Source of the DNA: Candidatus Zixiibacteriota bacterium
Lineage (GTDB): Bacteria; Zixibacteria; MSB-5A5; UM-FILTER-46-8
NCBI GenBank assembly: GCA_026983835.1
Contig: JALSTH010000120.1
Location: forward strand, 1 to 33,376
Reading direction: 5' to 3'
Length of the DNA stretch: 33,376 nt
Shown here in pieces: positions 7,747 to 15,723 of the stretch. The notes beneath the pieces were generated by a model. That model was not told the origin of the DNA, searched no databases, and was given only the letters and a program-made list of their open reading frames with translations. The position numbers and the translations under genes are program-made. The stretch's first letter is position 1. The number at the start of each line of letters is the position of its first letter.

Positions 7747-8649
7747 TCATTTTATTAAGAGGTTATAAGCTTGATTGTATTTCTCGGCTGTGGCAGCGAT
7801 TATATCATCAGGTAGGTTCGGAGGCGGAGGGTCCCCATTCCAGTTTATGCTTTTGAGGTAATCCCGCAAATATTGCTTGTCAAAACTTTTCTGCGGTCCT
7901 CCGGGGTTGTAATCATCAACGCTCCAAAATCTGGAGGAATCCGGAGTCAAGGCTTCGTCTATTAAGATTAACTCACCATTATCATTCAAACCAAATTCAA
8001 ATTTCGTATCGGCAATGATAATCCCCTTCGGGTAAGCATATTCGTAAGCTTTTCGGTATAGACCGAGACTCGCCTCAATTACTTTTGAAGCCAACCGTTC
8101 GCCAACAAAATCAATGAAACGATTAATATTTATGTTTTCATCGTGTCCGTCTTCGTATTTTATAGCTGGTGTAAAAATCGGTTCGGGCAGTTTTTCGGAT
8201 TCTTGTAAATTCGAGGTGAGTTTGTTCCCGTAAAGGTTTTTAATTCCGTCATTATTGCGTACGGTTTGATATTTATTCCAACCCGAACCGGAGATATAAC
8301 CGCGCACCACACATTCGATATCTATCCTTTTCGCTTTTCGAACAACCATCGACCTGTCTTTTAATTCCAAATGCTTTTTTAATGCCGTGGGGAATTCACT
8401 AAAATCCGCAGTTATCAGATGATTGGGGATTACATCCGCAAGGTAATCAAACCAAAAAACCGAGATACGATTTAAGATGGTCCCTTTGTTAGGGATGCCC
8501 TGTTTCATAATGACATCGTAAGCGGATATTCTATCGGTGGCGATAAGAAGCAGTTTATCTCCCAAATCGTAGATATCCCGCACCTTTCCACGATTGATAA
8601 GTTCCAATTCAGGAATATCCGTTGAGAGCAAGACCCCGCTATTTTTCAT
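7747..8649 (-). CDS. purC: SAICAR synthetase PurC
   Basis: PurC joins aspartate to CAIR in an ATP-dependent step of purine synthesis. Visible marks are the N-terminal RGKVRDIYDLGD loop, LLIATDRISAYDV, IPNKG, the ECVVRGYISGSGW core, and ILIDEALTPDSSRFW near the C-terminus. At 300 residues it is the longer variant of the family; many bacterial enzymes have about 240. I chose the ATG at 8649 rather than the TTG at 8655, because AAAGG lies 6 nt ahead of the ATG. The first 11 bases overlap the end of the GtrA-type gene, suggesting coupled translation. purH follows 10 nt later. Confidence 0.96.
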   Translation of the reverse strand: MKNSGVLLSTDIPELELINRGKVRDIYDLGDKLLLIATDRISAYDVIMKQGIPNKGTILNRISVFWFDYLADVIPNHLITADFSEFPTALKKHLELKDRSMVVRKAKRIDIECVVRGYISGSGWNKYQTVRNNDGIKNLYGNKLTSNLQESEKLPEPIFTPAIKYEDGHDENININRFIDFVGERLASKVIEASLGLYRKAYEYAYPKGIIIADTKFEFGLNDNGELILIDEALTPDSSRFWSVDDYNPGGPQKSFDKQYLRDYLKSINWNGDPPPPNLPDDIIAATAEKYNQAYNLLIK

Positions 8650-9088
8650 AATCAACCTTTATTTTGTAGGTCCATTTATCGTTGAGAAAGAAATTAATCA
8701 GCACACCGACAGCTATACCGATTAAATTTGAGATGATATAATACAACCCGAATATTTCGGTTAAGACGGTCAGTGTCAAAAAATTCCCCACAAATGCCGC
8801 GGCGCCCGAGGAAATATTGTATTTCAACATTCTAATAAAAAAGCTGCTGCCGGTAAGATGCTTTTTGTCTCCCCAAGTCCAAATATCGTTGAGGAGGAAA
8901 TTTGTAATTATGGAGACTTCGATGGCGATGACCGAGGATAATAGATAATACAATCCGGCGTATTCGGTTAGAATATAGAGGATCCCCATATTCACCACTA
9001 CTCCGGAACCACCGACTATGGCGAACCGCAAAAATCTTATGGGAAACGATAATAATTTATTTTGTGTTTCCAACGCCTTTGTATCCAT
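8639..9088 (-). CDS. GtrA-family four-helix membrane protein
   Basis: About 149 residues with four evenly spaced hydrophobic segments. Two near-duplicate halves both show the family pattern: RFAIVGGSGVVVNMGILYIL then ITNFLLNDIWTW, and FLTLTVLTEIFGLYYIISNL then LINFFLNDKWTY. GtrA proteins are implicated in moving or presenting lipid-linked sugars such as undecaprenyl-phosphate-glucose across the inner membrane, often beside a glycosyltransferase. Here the preceding gene encodes a GT39-type enzyme whose end it overlaps by 32 bases. The ATG at 9088 is preferred to a further upstream in-frame start that would overlap more. Substrate unknown. Confidence 0.88.
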   Translation of the reverse strand: MDTKALETQNKLLSFPIRFLRFAIVGGSGVVVNMGILYILTEYAGLYYLLSSVIAIEVSIITNFLLNDIWTWGDKKHLTGSSFFIRMLKYNISSGAAAFVGNFLTLTVLTEIFGLYYIISNLIGIAVGVLINFFLNDKWTYKIKVDYEK

Positions 9089-10583
9089 AACACCTAATAA
9101 TGTGAAAATAAAACATCTTGCCGGTGATGCCATAAATTTTCAGAGGCTTTTCCGGAACATAGAAATCGAAATAGTTCAACAACTTGTCTTCGGGCTTATA
9201 CCAATGGCGGCTATCGTAAAGGAATAAGAAATCATCCCCGATATAATCATTTGGATTTGCCCAGTATCTATATGAAAGCCCGTGTTCGCCAACGAAATTG
9301 TCCGATTTTGTGTCCGGATTTCCCGGGGTATAGAATGCCGCCTCCGATGCGATTTTGTATTCATACCCGATTATATTATTCGGTGTTTGAGGGATGAAAT
9401 CGTTGGTATAGTATCCCACTATTTTCCCGAGATCTTTCCATCCCGTAGTCGTATCCGCGCTGCCCATCGGGATTATGGGGAAAAACCCATGAATATAAGT
9501 AAGGGCGCTCAACAAAATGGAGAATGAAACCCCGAAGAGGGCATATTTTCTCCAACCCCTGTTCATCCATCTTGGCTTTGGTTTTATTTTGTCCTCAAAG
9601 ATGGCACACATTGCGATAATGGCGGAATAATATCCAAGGGTAGGCCAGTTCATTTTCACCCAGCCGCGGAATGAGGTCAAAGTGAAAAGCAAAAGGACGG
9701 GAAGTGCATAACTGAAAAGTAAGTTATAGCGATTATCCCGATGGCGGATAGCTATCGCTCCCGATTTGTAAACCGCATATATCACGAACGGTAATATAAA
9801 TGGGGAGATAACCGCCAATTGCGTTCCCAAAAATCCGAAAAACATATCGAGTCTCAAAGTGGACATCTCTTGAGCTCGGCGGGTAGTTTGAAAAGCAAAA
9901 GACGCCCAATTATGAAGGTAATTCCAATATAAGACGGGAAAGGCGGAGATAAGAGACATCAAACACCCCAAACAGAAATAAAACCAGGTTCTTATTTGTT
10001 TTAATTTTCCATCGATAAGCAGATACAGGAAAGCTGAAGGGAACGCCATCACCATCGTATATTTGGAACAGAAACCCAAGCCTGCGGATAGACCCCAAAG
10101 TAAGTAAAACGGCAAGGAATCATTTTTGGCTGCATAGTAAATAAGGACAATGTTGAGAACCCAAAAGAAAAACAGCGGATTATCCGGAGTAGTGATTACC
10201 GCTCCTACCGAGAAAATCCAAATAACATTCAATAGCAATGTCGAATAAAAAGCAACTCGGGAAGAGAATATCTTTTTCACGAATAGGTAAGTAATAATCG
10301 CCATTATCGCCGATAAAATTACCCCGCCGAAACGGACGCCGAAGGAATTGATTCCGAAAAGTATGGTTCCGAATTTAATAAGCAGTGATGCCGCTGCGGG
10401 ATGATCGAAATAGGACCAATCGGGATGTTGGGCATAATTCCAATAATAAGCTTCCTGCGGAGAGATAAGCGATAACCCAATCACCAAGAGCCTAATCGCC
10501 AAGATAATTGCAATCAGAGCAATAAAATAGATATCGTATTTTCTGGTTTCAGCTTCCAAAATTGAAATACATCTCCGTTCCAA
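9057..10583 (-). CDS. GT39/ArnT-type polytopic membrane glycosyltransferase
   Basis: About 500 residues with roughly ten membrane segments and a soluble C-terminal tail of about 130 residues. The first periplasmic loop after TM1 has the family signature SPQEAYYWNYAQHPDWSYFDHPA: an acidic residue near the start, YYW, then a YFDHP motif, as in ArnT and protein mannosyltransferase relatives. These enzymes use polyprenyl-phosphate sugars at the outer face of the inner membrane to modify lipids or proteins. The acceptor cannot be read from sequence. The GtrA-type neighbour could supply the lipid-linked donor. The start is uncertain: TTG at 10583 overlaps the Omp85 gene by 35 bases, and TTG at 10559 would overlap by 11. 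Confidence 0.85.
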   Translation of the reverse strand: MERRCISILEAETRKYDIYFIALIAIILAIRLLVIGLSLISPQEAYYWNYAQHPDWSYFDHPAAASLLIKFGTILFGINSFGVRFGGVILSAIMAIITYLFVKKIFSSRVAFYSTLLLNVIWIFSVGAVITTPDNPLFFFWVLNIVLIYYAAKNDSLPFYLLWGLSAGLGFCSKYTMVMAFPSAFLYLLIDGKLKQIRTWFYFCLGCLMSLISAFPVLYWNYLHNWASFAFQTTRRAQEMSTLRLDMFFGFLGTQLAVISPFILPFVIYAVYKSGAIAIRHRDNRYNLLFSYALPVLLLFTLTSFRGWVKMNWPTLGYYSAIIAMCAIFEDKIKPKPRWMNRGWRKYALFGVSFSILLSALTYIHGFFPIIPMGSADTTTGWKDLGKIVGYYTNDFIPQTPNNIIGYEYKIASEAAFYTPGNPDTKSDNFVGEHGLSYRYWANPNDYIGDDFLFLYDSRHWYKPEDKLLNYFDFYVPEKPLKIYGITGKMFYFHIIRCYGYKGVGNTK

Positions 10584-12117
10584 ATGAAAGATAATATTGC
10601 CCGCCGCCCAACGGTTTTGCCATATCTATCCTAACCACCTTAAAGTTCGTGGATTTTGTCAATCCGAAGCGCAAACCTATCCCAATATCCGTATTCCAAG
10701 TCGAGGAAACAAAAACATCACCTTCATTCCATATTTTGCCGGCATCGAGAAAAGCCGCCGCTCCGACAGCAACTGTTAAAATATCGATGGGGGAATAATA
10801 TCGTTGTTCGAGGTTCATAACAACGAAATTTTTCCCGCTGAGCTGATAATTATCATATCCCCTCAAACCATTTTCGCCGCCTATATAATTATGGATATAG
10901 TAATCGGGTTTACCATAAAACCGAGTTCTTAATTTTAATGCGGACACAAATCTATATGGATATTTTAAGTACAAACAGGATGTTGAGCGGTAAGCTATAT
11001 TTTCAAAGTCATTATTATAGCGAAACGATATCGAAACCTTCGATGAGATAAAAACATCTTTTGGATATTCGAGTGCGGCCGACATTTCAGCAGATCCGTA
11101 ATCCCGAACCAAATCCCCATCAAAAATATTAAAAGAGCGCTCTATTGACAATTTCAATTGCCATCCAAAAGTTAAATCTTCCACATTTCCAAAATTATCG
11201 AGGAGGGTTGTGGTTTTATATTCATATTTACCTATTTGTGTTATAATGCTGATTCTTGTTTCCGATAAGTTGGGGGGAACCAACAAATTATAATCAGAAC
11301 TATTATAATTGTAAATCTCTTTTCGCCTTCTTATTCCTATCGTGAAATCCTTCTTGAGAGATCTCCCGCGGGAGATTGTATTGGAACAAAAGTAGTCCTC
11401 AATAACCGCTTTGTAATTAAATAACTCAACCCCATCCGTGAAATATCTTATTTTACCGGACGAGTTAAAGCCATGCAAGGAAAACGCATATTTATCATCA
11501 AGGGAATATAAGGGCCTTTTGATTCCGTATTCGGTAAGACGGATAAAGCCGTCATTCTCCCAATCCATAAATGCCCGCAATCTTTTTCTTATAAAATTGT
11601 AATCCTTATAATAAAGGTAGTGTCCCCGTCGGTTGTTCCCCGTGTAATACTCGAAGTTCAGCTCTTTTCCGAAGCCAAAAAGGTTGTTTTCCGAAAATGC
11701 AAAACCAAGCGTATAATCTCCGCCGGCGCGTTCGCTTATCGGGCCGGCTGTGGTAGACCATTGATCGGAGGTGGTAAGTTCTATAGAGACGGTGGAGGAA
11801 TCGTCATCGTAATGAAGTTCCGTATTGACTTCTCCGATGAAACCCAAAGATCGCAAATTGCGCTCGGTTTCCAATACTCTCAAGGTATCAAGATTATCCC
11901 CGACCTTATATAACAATTCATCTTTTATAACCCAAGTATGGGTTTTAATATGCAATGAATTTCCCCACCGATAAAGAAACCAGTTATCTTTCGATAATTC
12001 ATTATCGAAGACATCCTGATTGTTGATTTTTATGGAAACTATCTTTGGATTGGTTGCGACCGATTGGGAATATAGGGAAGCGATTAACAGGAATATAAGG
12101 GAAAACTTGAATAACAT
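10549..12117 (-). CDS. Short Omp85/BamA-like outer-membrane barrel with one apparent POTRA
   Basis: A 522-residue exported protein: signal peptide 1-21, an N-terminal stretch with one recognisable POTRA-like unit (about 62-118: a Lys-Val-Gly-Asp turn, the helix ETERNLRSLGFI, and a closing strand), then about 400 residues of alternating beta-strand pattern. GGENGLRGYDNY (413-424) matches the conserved L6-loop (V/L)RGY motif of Omp85 barrels. BamA has five POTRAs and TamA three, so this is a short relative rather than the main BamA. It may insert or move lipids or proteins, or act as a surface antigen. Its ATG overlaps the purN stop by one base (TAATG), and the GT39 gene overlaps its end. Confidence 0.85.
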   Translation of the reverse strand: MLFKFSLIFLLIASLYSQSVATNPKIVSIKINNQDVFDNELSKDNWFLYRWGNSLHIKTHTWVIKDELLYKVGDNLDTLRVLETERNLRSLGFIGEVNTELHYDDDSSTVSIELTTSDQWSTTAGPISERAGGDYTLGFAFSENNLFGFGKELNFEYYTGNNRRGHYLYYKDYNFIRKRLRAFMDWENDGFIRLTEYGIKRPLYSLDDKYAFSLHGFNSSGKIRYFTDGVELFNYKAVIEDYFCSNTISRGRSLKKDFTIGIRRRKEIYNYNSSDYNLLVPPNLSETRISIITQIGKYEYKTTTLLDNFGNVEDLTFGWQLKLSIERSFNIFDGDLVRDYGSAEMSAALEYPKDVFISSKVSISFRYNNDFENIAYRSTSCLYLKYPYRFVSALKLRTRFYGKPDYYIHNYIGGENGLRGYDNYQLSGKNFVVMNLEQRYYSPIDILTVAVGAAAFLDAGKIWNEGDVFVSSTWNTDIGIGLRFGLTKSTNFKVVRIDMAKPLGGGQYYLSFGTEMYFNFGS

Positions 12118-12722
12118 TATCGCCCGATTTTACCTTCGGCAAACAAACTTATTGCTTGAGGCAGAACCCTATGTTCCACTTCCAAAACTCTTTCGGCTAA
12201 AGTCTCCGGAGTATCGTTCGGGTGAACGGGGACTGTTTCCTGATATATAATTGCCCCATTATCGTATTTCTCATTGACAAAATGAACTGTCACGCCGGTC
12301 GTTTCGTCACCCGATTCAATAACCGCTTGATGAACTCTTATTCCGTAATAACCCTTACCGCCATATTTGGGGAGCAATGCAGGATGGATATTGATTATCC
12401 TTCCCTTAAAATGTTCGATGATGTTGTTTGGCAGTTTTTTGATATATCCCGCAAGAACCAATAGATTTATGTCCCGTGCGATTATTATCTCTAGGAACTT
12501 TCGACGGAATGTTTCTTTGTCCTTATAATCGGAACTGGAGTGTATCACGGTTGGGATATTTTCCCGCCGTGCCCTTGTTAAAGCGAAGGCATTGGGATTA
12601 TTGGAGAGGACTAAATTTATCCGTGCTTTAAGTGAGCCGTCTTTTATGGCGTCGATAATCGATTGTAGATCGGTTCCGTTCCCGGAGACCAATACCCCCA
12701 ACCTCAATTTGCAATCACCCAT
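12117..12722 (-). CDS. purN: Phosphoribosylglycinamide formyltransferase PurN
   Basis: PurN transfers a formyl group from 10-formyl-THF to GAR, the third step of purine synthesis. The 201 residues show the phosphate-binding loop SGNGTDLQSI (13-22), the formyl-site motif NIHPALLPKY with catalytic Asn111 and His113, and Asp154 in EKYDNG, completing the Asn-His-Asp triad. The sequence GKGYYGIRVHQAV is the usual loop after the active site. It lies 27 nt after gatB, and its stop overlaps the start of the Omp85 gene, so it is translationally coupled to an envelope gene rather than to purC/purH, which are three genes further on. Confidence 0.96.
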   Translation of the reverse strand: MGDCKLRLGVLVSGNGTDLQSIIDAIKDGSLKARINLVLSNNPNAFALTRARRENIPTVIHSSSDYKDKETFRRKFLEIIIARDINLLVLAGYIKKLPNNIIEHFKGRIINIHPALLPKYGGKGYYGIRVHQAVIESGDETTGVTVHFVNEKYDNGAIIYQETVPVHPNDTPETLAERVLEVEHRVLPQAISLFAEGKIGR

Positions 12723-12749
12723 TTTACAATTATAAATTTCGGGGAGGAT

Positions 12750-14219
12750 TTACTTCGAGGACACTTTGAGCGCATCTAGTTTATCCTTAAGAATTTTATT
12801 TACCTCTTGAGGGTTTGCTTTCCCTTTGGTGCGCTTCATTACCTGCCCCACAAAAAAGCCAAACAGCTTTTCTTTTCCGTTCAGATACTTTTTCAAATTA
12901 TCAGGATTTTCGCCGATAACCGCTTCTATTTCCTTTTTGATAAGTCCGCTGTCGGATATCTGTTCGAGCCCTTTTTCTTTTATAATAACGGATGCCTTAT
13001 TGCCGGTGGATACCATTTCGGCGAAAACTTCCTTGCCAATTGACCCCGAGATTGTTTTGTTATCAATCATCTTAAGTAATTCCGCTAACATTTCCGGTGT
13101 TATCGGGAAATCGGTAATGGACAGTCTTTTCTCCTTTAATTCCCGAAAGACCTCCCCCATAACCCAATTGGAGGCTTTTTTGTAATCCATATAGATTGAT
13201 GCTAATCTCTCATAATAATCCGCCGTATATTTGTCATTGCACAAGACAGAGGCATCGTAATGGGGGATATTATATTGTCTGACGAACCTTTCGATTTTTT
13301 CATCGGGGAGTTCCGGTAAGGAGGCTCTAATGCTGTTTTTCCAATCGTCTGTAATTGCCAACACCATCAAATCCGGTTCGGGGAAATAGCGATAATCATC
13401 GGATTCCTCTTTGGTTCGCATAATATGGGAGACGCCCGCGTGTTCGTCCCATAACAAGGTCTGTTGAACAACTTTACCGCCCGATTCGATAATTTCCATC
13501 TGCCTTTTAATCTCATAGGACAACGCTTTTTCAACTCCCTTGAAGGAGTTCATATTTTTAACTTCGGTTTTTACGCCGAATTCCTTTTGACCCCTAAGGC
13601 GAACGGAGACATTGGCATCGCATCGGAGGGCGCCTTTTTCCATATCACCGGTGCAGATTTCCAAGTAAACAAGTATTTGCTTTAGTTTTGTCAGATACGC
13701 ATAAGCCTCTTGGGGAGAACGCATATCCGGTTTGGAGACTATTTCGATTAAAGGCACGCCGCAACGGTTAAAATCGACCAAAGTGTAATCAATATCCCTT
13801 TCCTCCGGATGGATGGATTTTCCGGCGTCCTCTTCGATATGTATTCTGGTAATTCCTATTTTTTTAGTTCTGCCATCAGTTTCTATTTTGATGCTCCCGC
13901 CCTCGGATAATGGGAATTCGTATTGTGAAATCTGATAGCCTTTCGGCAGGTCGGGATAAAAATAGTTTTTGCGGGCGAATATGGAATGACGATGTATTTC
14001 CGCCCCAACCGCAAAAGCCATTTTCATCGCATAATCAACGACCCTTTTGTTTAGCACGGGTAAGACGCCGGGCATCCCCAAGCAAATAGGGCAAACCTGA
14101 CTATTGGGCGGTGCGCCGTATTCGGTAGAACATCCGCAGAAAATTTTACTTTCCGTGTTTAGTTGGGCATGAACTTCCAGCCCGATTATAATTTCGTATT
14201 TACTATCCGCCGTTGCCAT
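12750..14219 (-). CDS. gatB: Asp-tRNA(Asn)/Glu-tRNA(Gln) amidotransferase subunit B
   Basis: GatB is the kinase-like subunit that activates Glu or Asp on mischarged tRNA so that ammonia from GatA can convert it. Signature sequences are GLEVHAQLNT, the zinc site Cys28-x-Cys30...Cys43-x2-Cys46, ARKNYFYPDLPKGYQISQYE, and the C-terminal YqeY-like helical tail. The 489-residue length from the ATG at 14219 is normal. That ATG gives the standard N-terminus and overlaps gatA by 17 bases. Presence of gatA/gatB implies indirect synthesis of Gln-tRNA and/or Asn-tRNA. I see no gatC beside them. Confidence 0.97.
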   Translation of the reverse strand: MATADSKYEIIIGLEVHAQLNTESKIFCGCSTEYGAPPNSQVCPICLGMPGVLPVLNKRVVDYAMKMAFAVGAEIHRHSIFARKNYFYPDLPKGYQISQYEFPLSEGGSIKIETDGRTKKIGITRIHIEEDAGKSIHPEERDIDYTLVDFNRCGVPLIEIVSKPDMRSPQEAYAYLTKLKQILVYLEICTGDMEKGALRCDANVSVRLRGQKEFGVKTEVKNMNSFKGVEKALSYEIKRQMEIIESGGKVVQQTLLWDEHAGVSHIMRTKEESDDYRYFPEPDLMVLAITDDWKNSIRASLPELPDEKIERFVRQYNIPHYDASVLCNDKYTADYYERLASIYMDYKKASNWVMGEVFRELKEKRLSITDFPITPEMLAELLKMIDNKTISGSIGKEVFAEMVSTGNKASVIIKEKGLEQISDSGLIKKEIEAVIGENPDNLKKYLNGKEKLFGFFVGQVMKRTKGKANPQEVNKILKDKLDALKVSSK

Positions 14220-15651
14220 CAAGCTTTGTTTCCAAAATATAAGCAAAGTTATAAAGTAGTTTTTCCATCAAAGGGGGGGCTATCATCTGTATGCTCATCG
14301 GCAACCCTTCGGAATTAAATCCGCAGGGGATAGCGATTGCCGGTAATCCCGCCAAAGTAACGGATGCGGTGTAAATATCGGAGAGGTACATTTGCAGAGG
14401 GTTATCCAATTTCTCCCCGAACTTAAAAGCGACTGTCGGCGTTGTCGGAGTTATTATCAAATCGTAATCGGCGAAAGCACGGATAAATTCGTTGCGGATT
14501 ATAGTTCTCACCTTTTGCGCGCGACGATAATACGCATCATAATATCCGGCGGAAAGGACATAGGTCCCTAACATTATCCGCCGTTTTACTTCGGTTCCGA
14601 ACCCTTCGGTTCTTGTTTTTATATAACTGTTCCTCAAATCACCGCTTCTTATTGAAAGCCCATATTTTATACCATCATAGCGAGCTAAATTGGATGAGGC
14701 TTCCGCATTGGCTATAACATAATAATCGGCGATACATTTCATCGAATTCGGGAGGGATATTTCCTCGAATTCAACACCCCTATCTTTCAGGGCTTCGATA
14801 CTATTCTCAATCGATTCTCTTATCTCAGGGTTCAACCCATCACCGAAATATTCACGCGGTAGTCCGACCTTTTTACCCTTTAGGGGTTTTTGCAAATAAT
14901 CTATGTAATCGGGAACCTCTTTGTTTATCGATGTGGAATCCTTTTCATCGAACCCGGCAATAATCCCCAAAAGCGCAGCGTTATCCTCCACATTTTCAGT
15001 GATAGGACCTATCTGATCCATTGAGGACGAGAAGGCGACTAAACCATAACGGGACACTAAACCGTAAGTAGGACGCATACCGACCACTCCACAAAACGCC
15101 GCCGGCTGGCGTACCGATCCACCGGTATCGGAACCGAGAGCGAAAGGAACCATCCCCGAGGCAACTGCCGCTGCCGAGCCACCTGATGATCCGCCAGGGA
15201 CCCTCTTTGGAGAATATGGATTTTTCACCGGTTTGTATGCGGAAGTCTCATTAGATGAACCCATAGCGAACTCATCCATATTGGTAGTCCCTACAATGAT
15301 CAGCCTTGAATTTTTTATTCGCCCTATTACACCCGCATCGTAAAGTGGGATATATCCTTTGAGTATTTTTGATCCGCAGGTGCAGGGGATACCCTTAATG
15401 TTAATATTATCCTTGATGAGAATTGGAACTCCGGCGAAGGGAGGAAGTGTTTTACCCGATTTTATATCCTTATCGACTGCTTCGGCTTGCCGAAGAGCTA
15501 AATCCTCGCTTATATTAATAACAGCATTTAGTTCGGGATTTAATTCTCTAATTCGCGCTAATGTTTGCTCGGCGATATTGACGGCGGTTATTTCCCGATT
15601 GCGGATTTTTCGGGCGATTTTTTTCGCGGTTTGATTGCTTTTATTTAACAT
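14203..15651 (-). CDS. gatA: Asp-tRNA(Asn)/Glu-tRNA(Gln) amidotransferase subunit A
   Basis: GatA is the glutaminase of the GatCAB complex and belongs to the amidase-signature family. The Ser-cis-Ser-Lys triad is complete: Lys80 (PILIKDN), Ser155 (GGSSGGS) and Ser179 (GSDTGGSVRQPAAF). The start is set at the ATG at 15651, giving 482 residues and a normal N-terminus (helix, then NREITAVNIAEQTLARI). A GTG at 15705 would add 18 atypical residues. The last 17 bases overlap gatB, so the two subunits should be made in equal amounts. The gene follows nnr in the same operon. Confidence 0.97.
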   Translation of the reverse strand: MLNKSNQTAKKIARKIRNREITAVNIAEQTLARIRELNPELNAVINISEDLALRQAEAVDKDIKSGKTLPPFAGVPILIKDNINIKGIPCTCGSKILKGYIPLYDAGVIGRIKNSRLIIVGTTNMDEFAMGSSNETSAYKPVKNPYSPKRVPGGSSGGSAAAVASGMVPFALGSDTGGSVRQPAAFCGVVGMRPTYGLVSRYGLVAFSSSMDQIGPITENVEDNAALLGIIAGFDEKDSTSINKEVPDYIDYLQKPLKGKKVGLPREYFGDGLNPEIRESIENSIEALKDRGVEFEEISLPNSMKCIADYYVIANAEASSNLARYDGIKYGLSIRSGDLRNSYIKTRTEGFGTEVKRRIMLGTYVLSAGYYDAYYRRAQKVRTIIRNEFIRAFADYDLIITPTTPTVAFKFGEKLDNPLQMYLSDIYTASVTLAGLPAIAIPCGFNSEGLPMSIQMIAPPLMEKLLYNFAYILETKLDGNGG

Positions 15652-15723
15652 AGAGTTTAGATATAAGATTTCATTTTGATTTGCAATAAAAAATCGGAGC
15701 CCCACAATTCCGATTGATATTTA

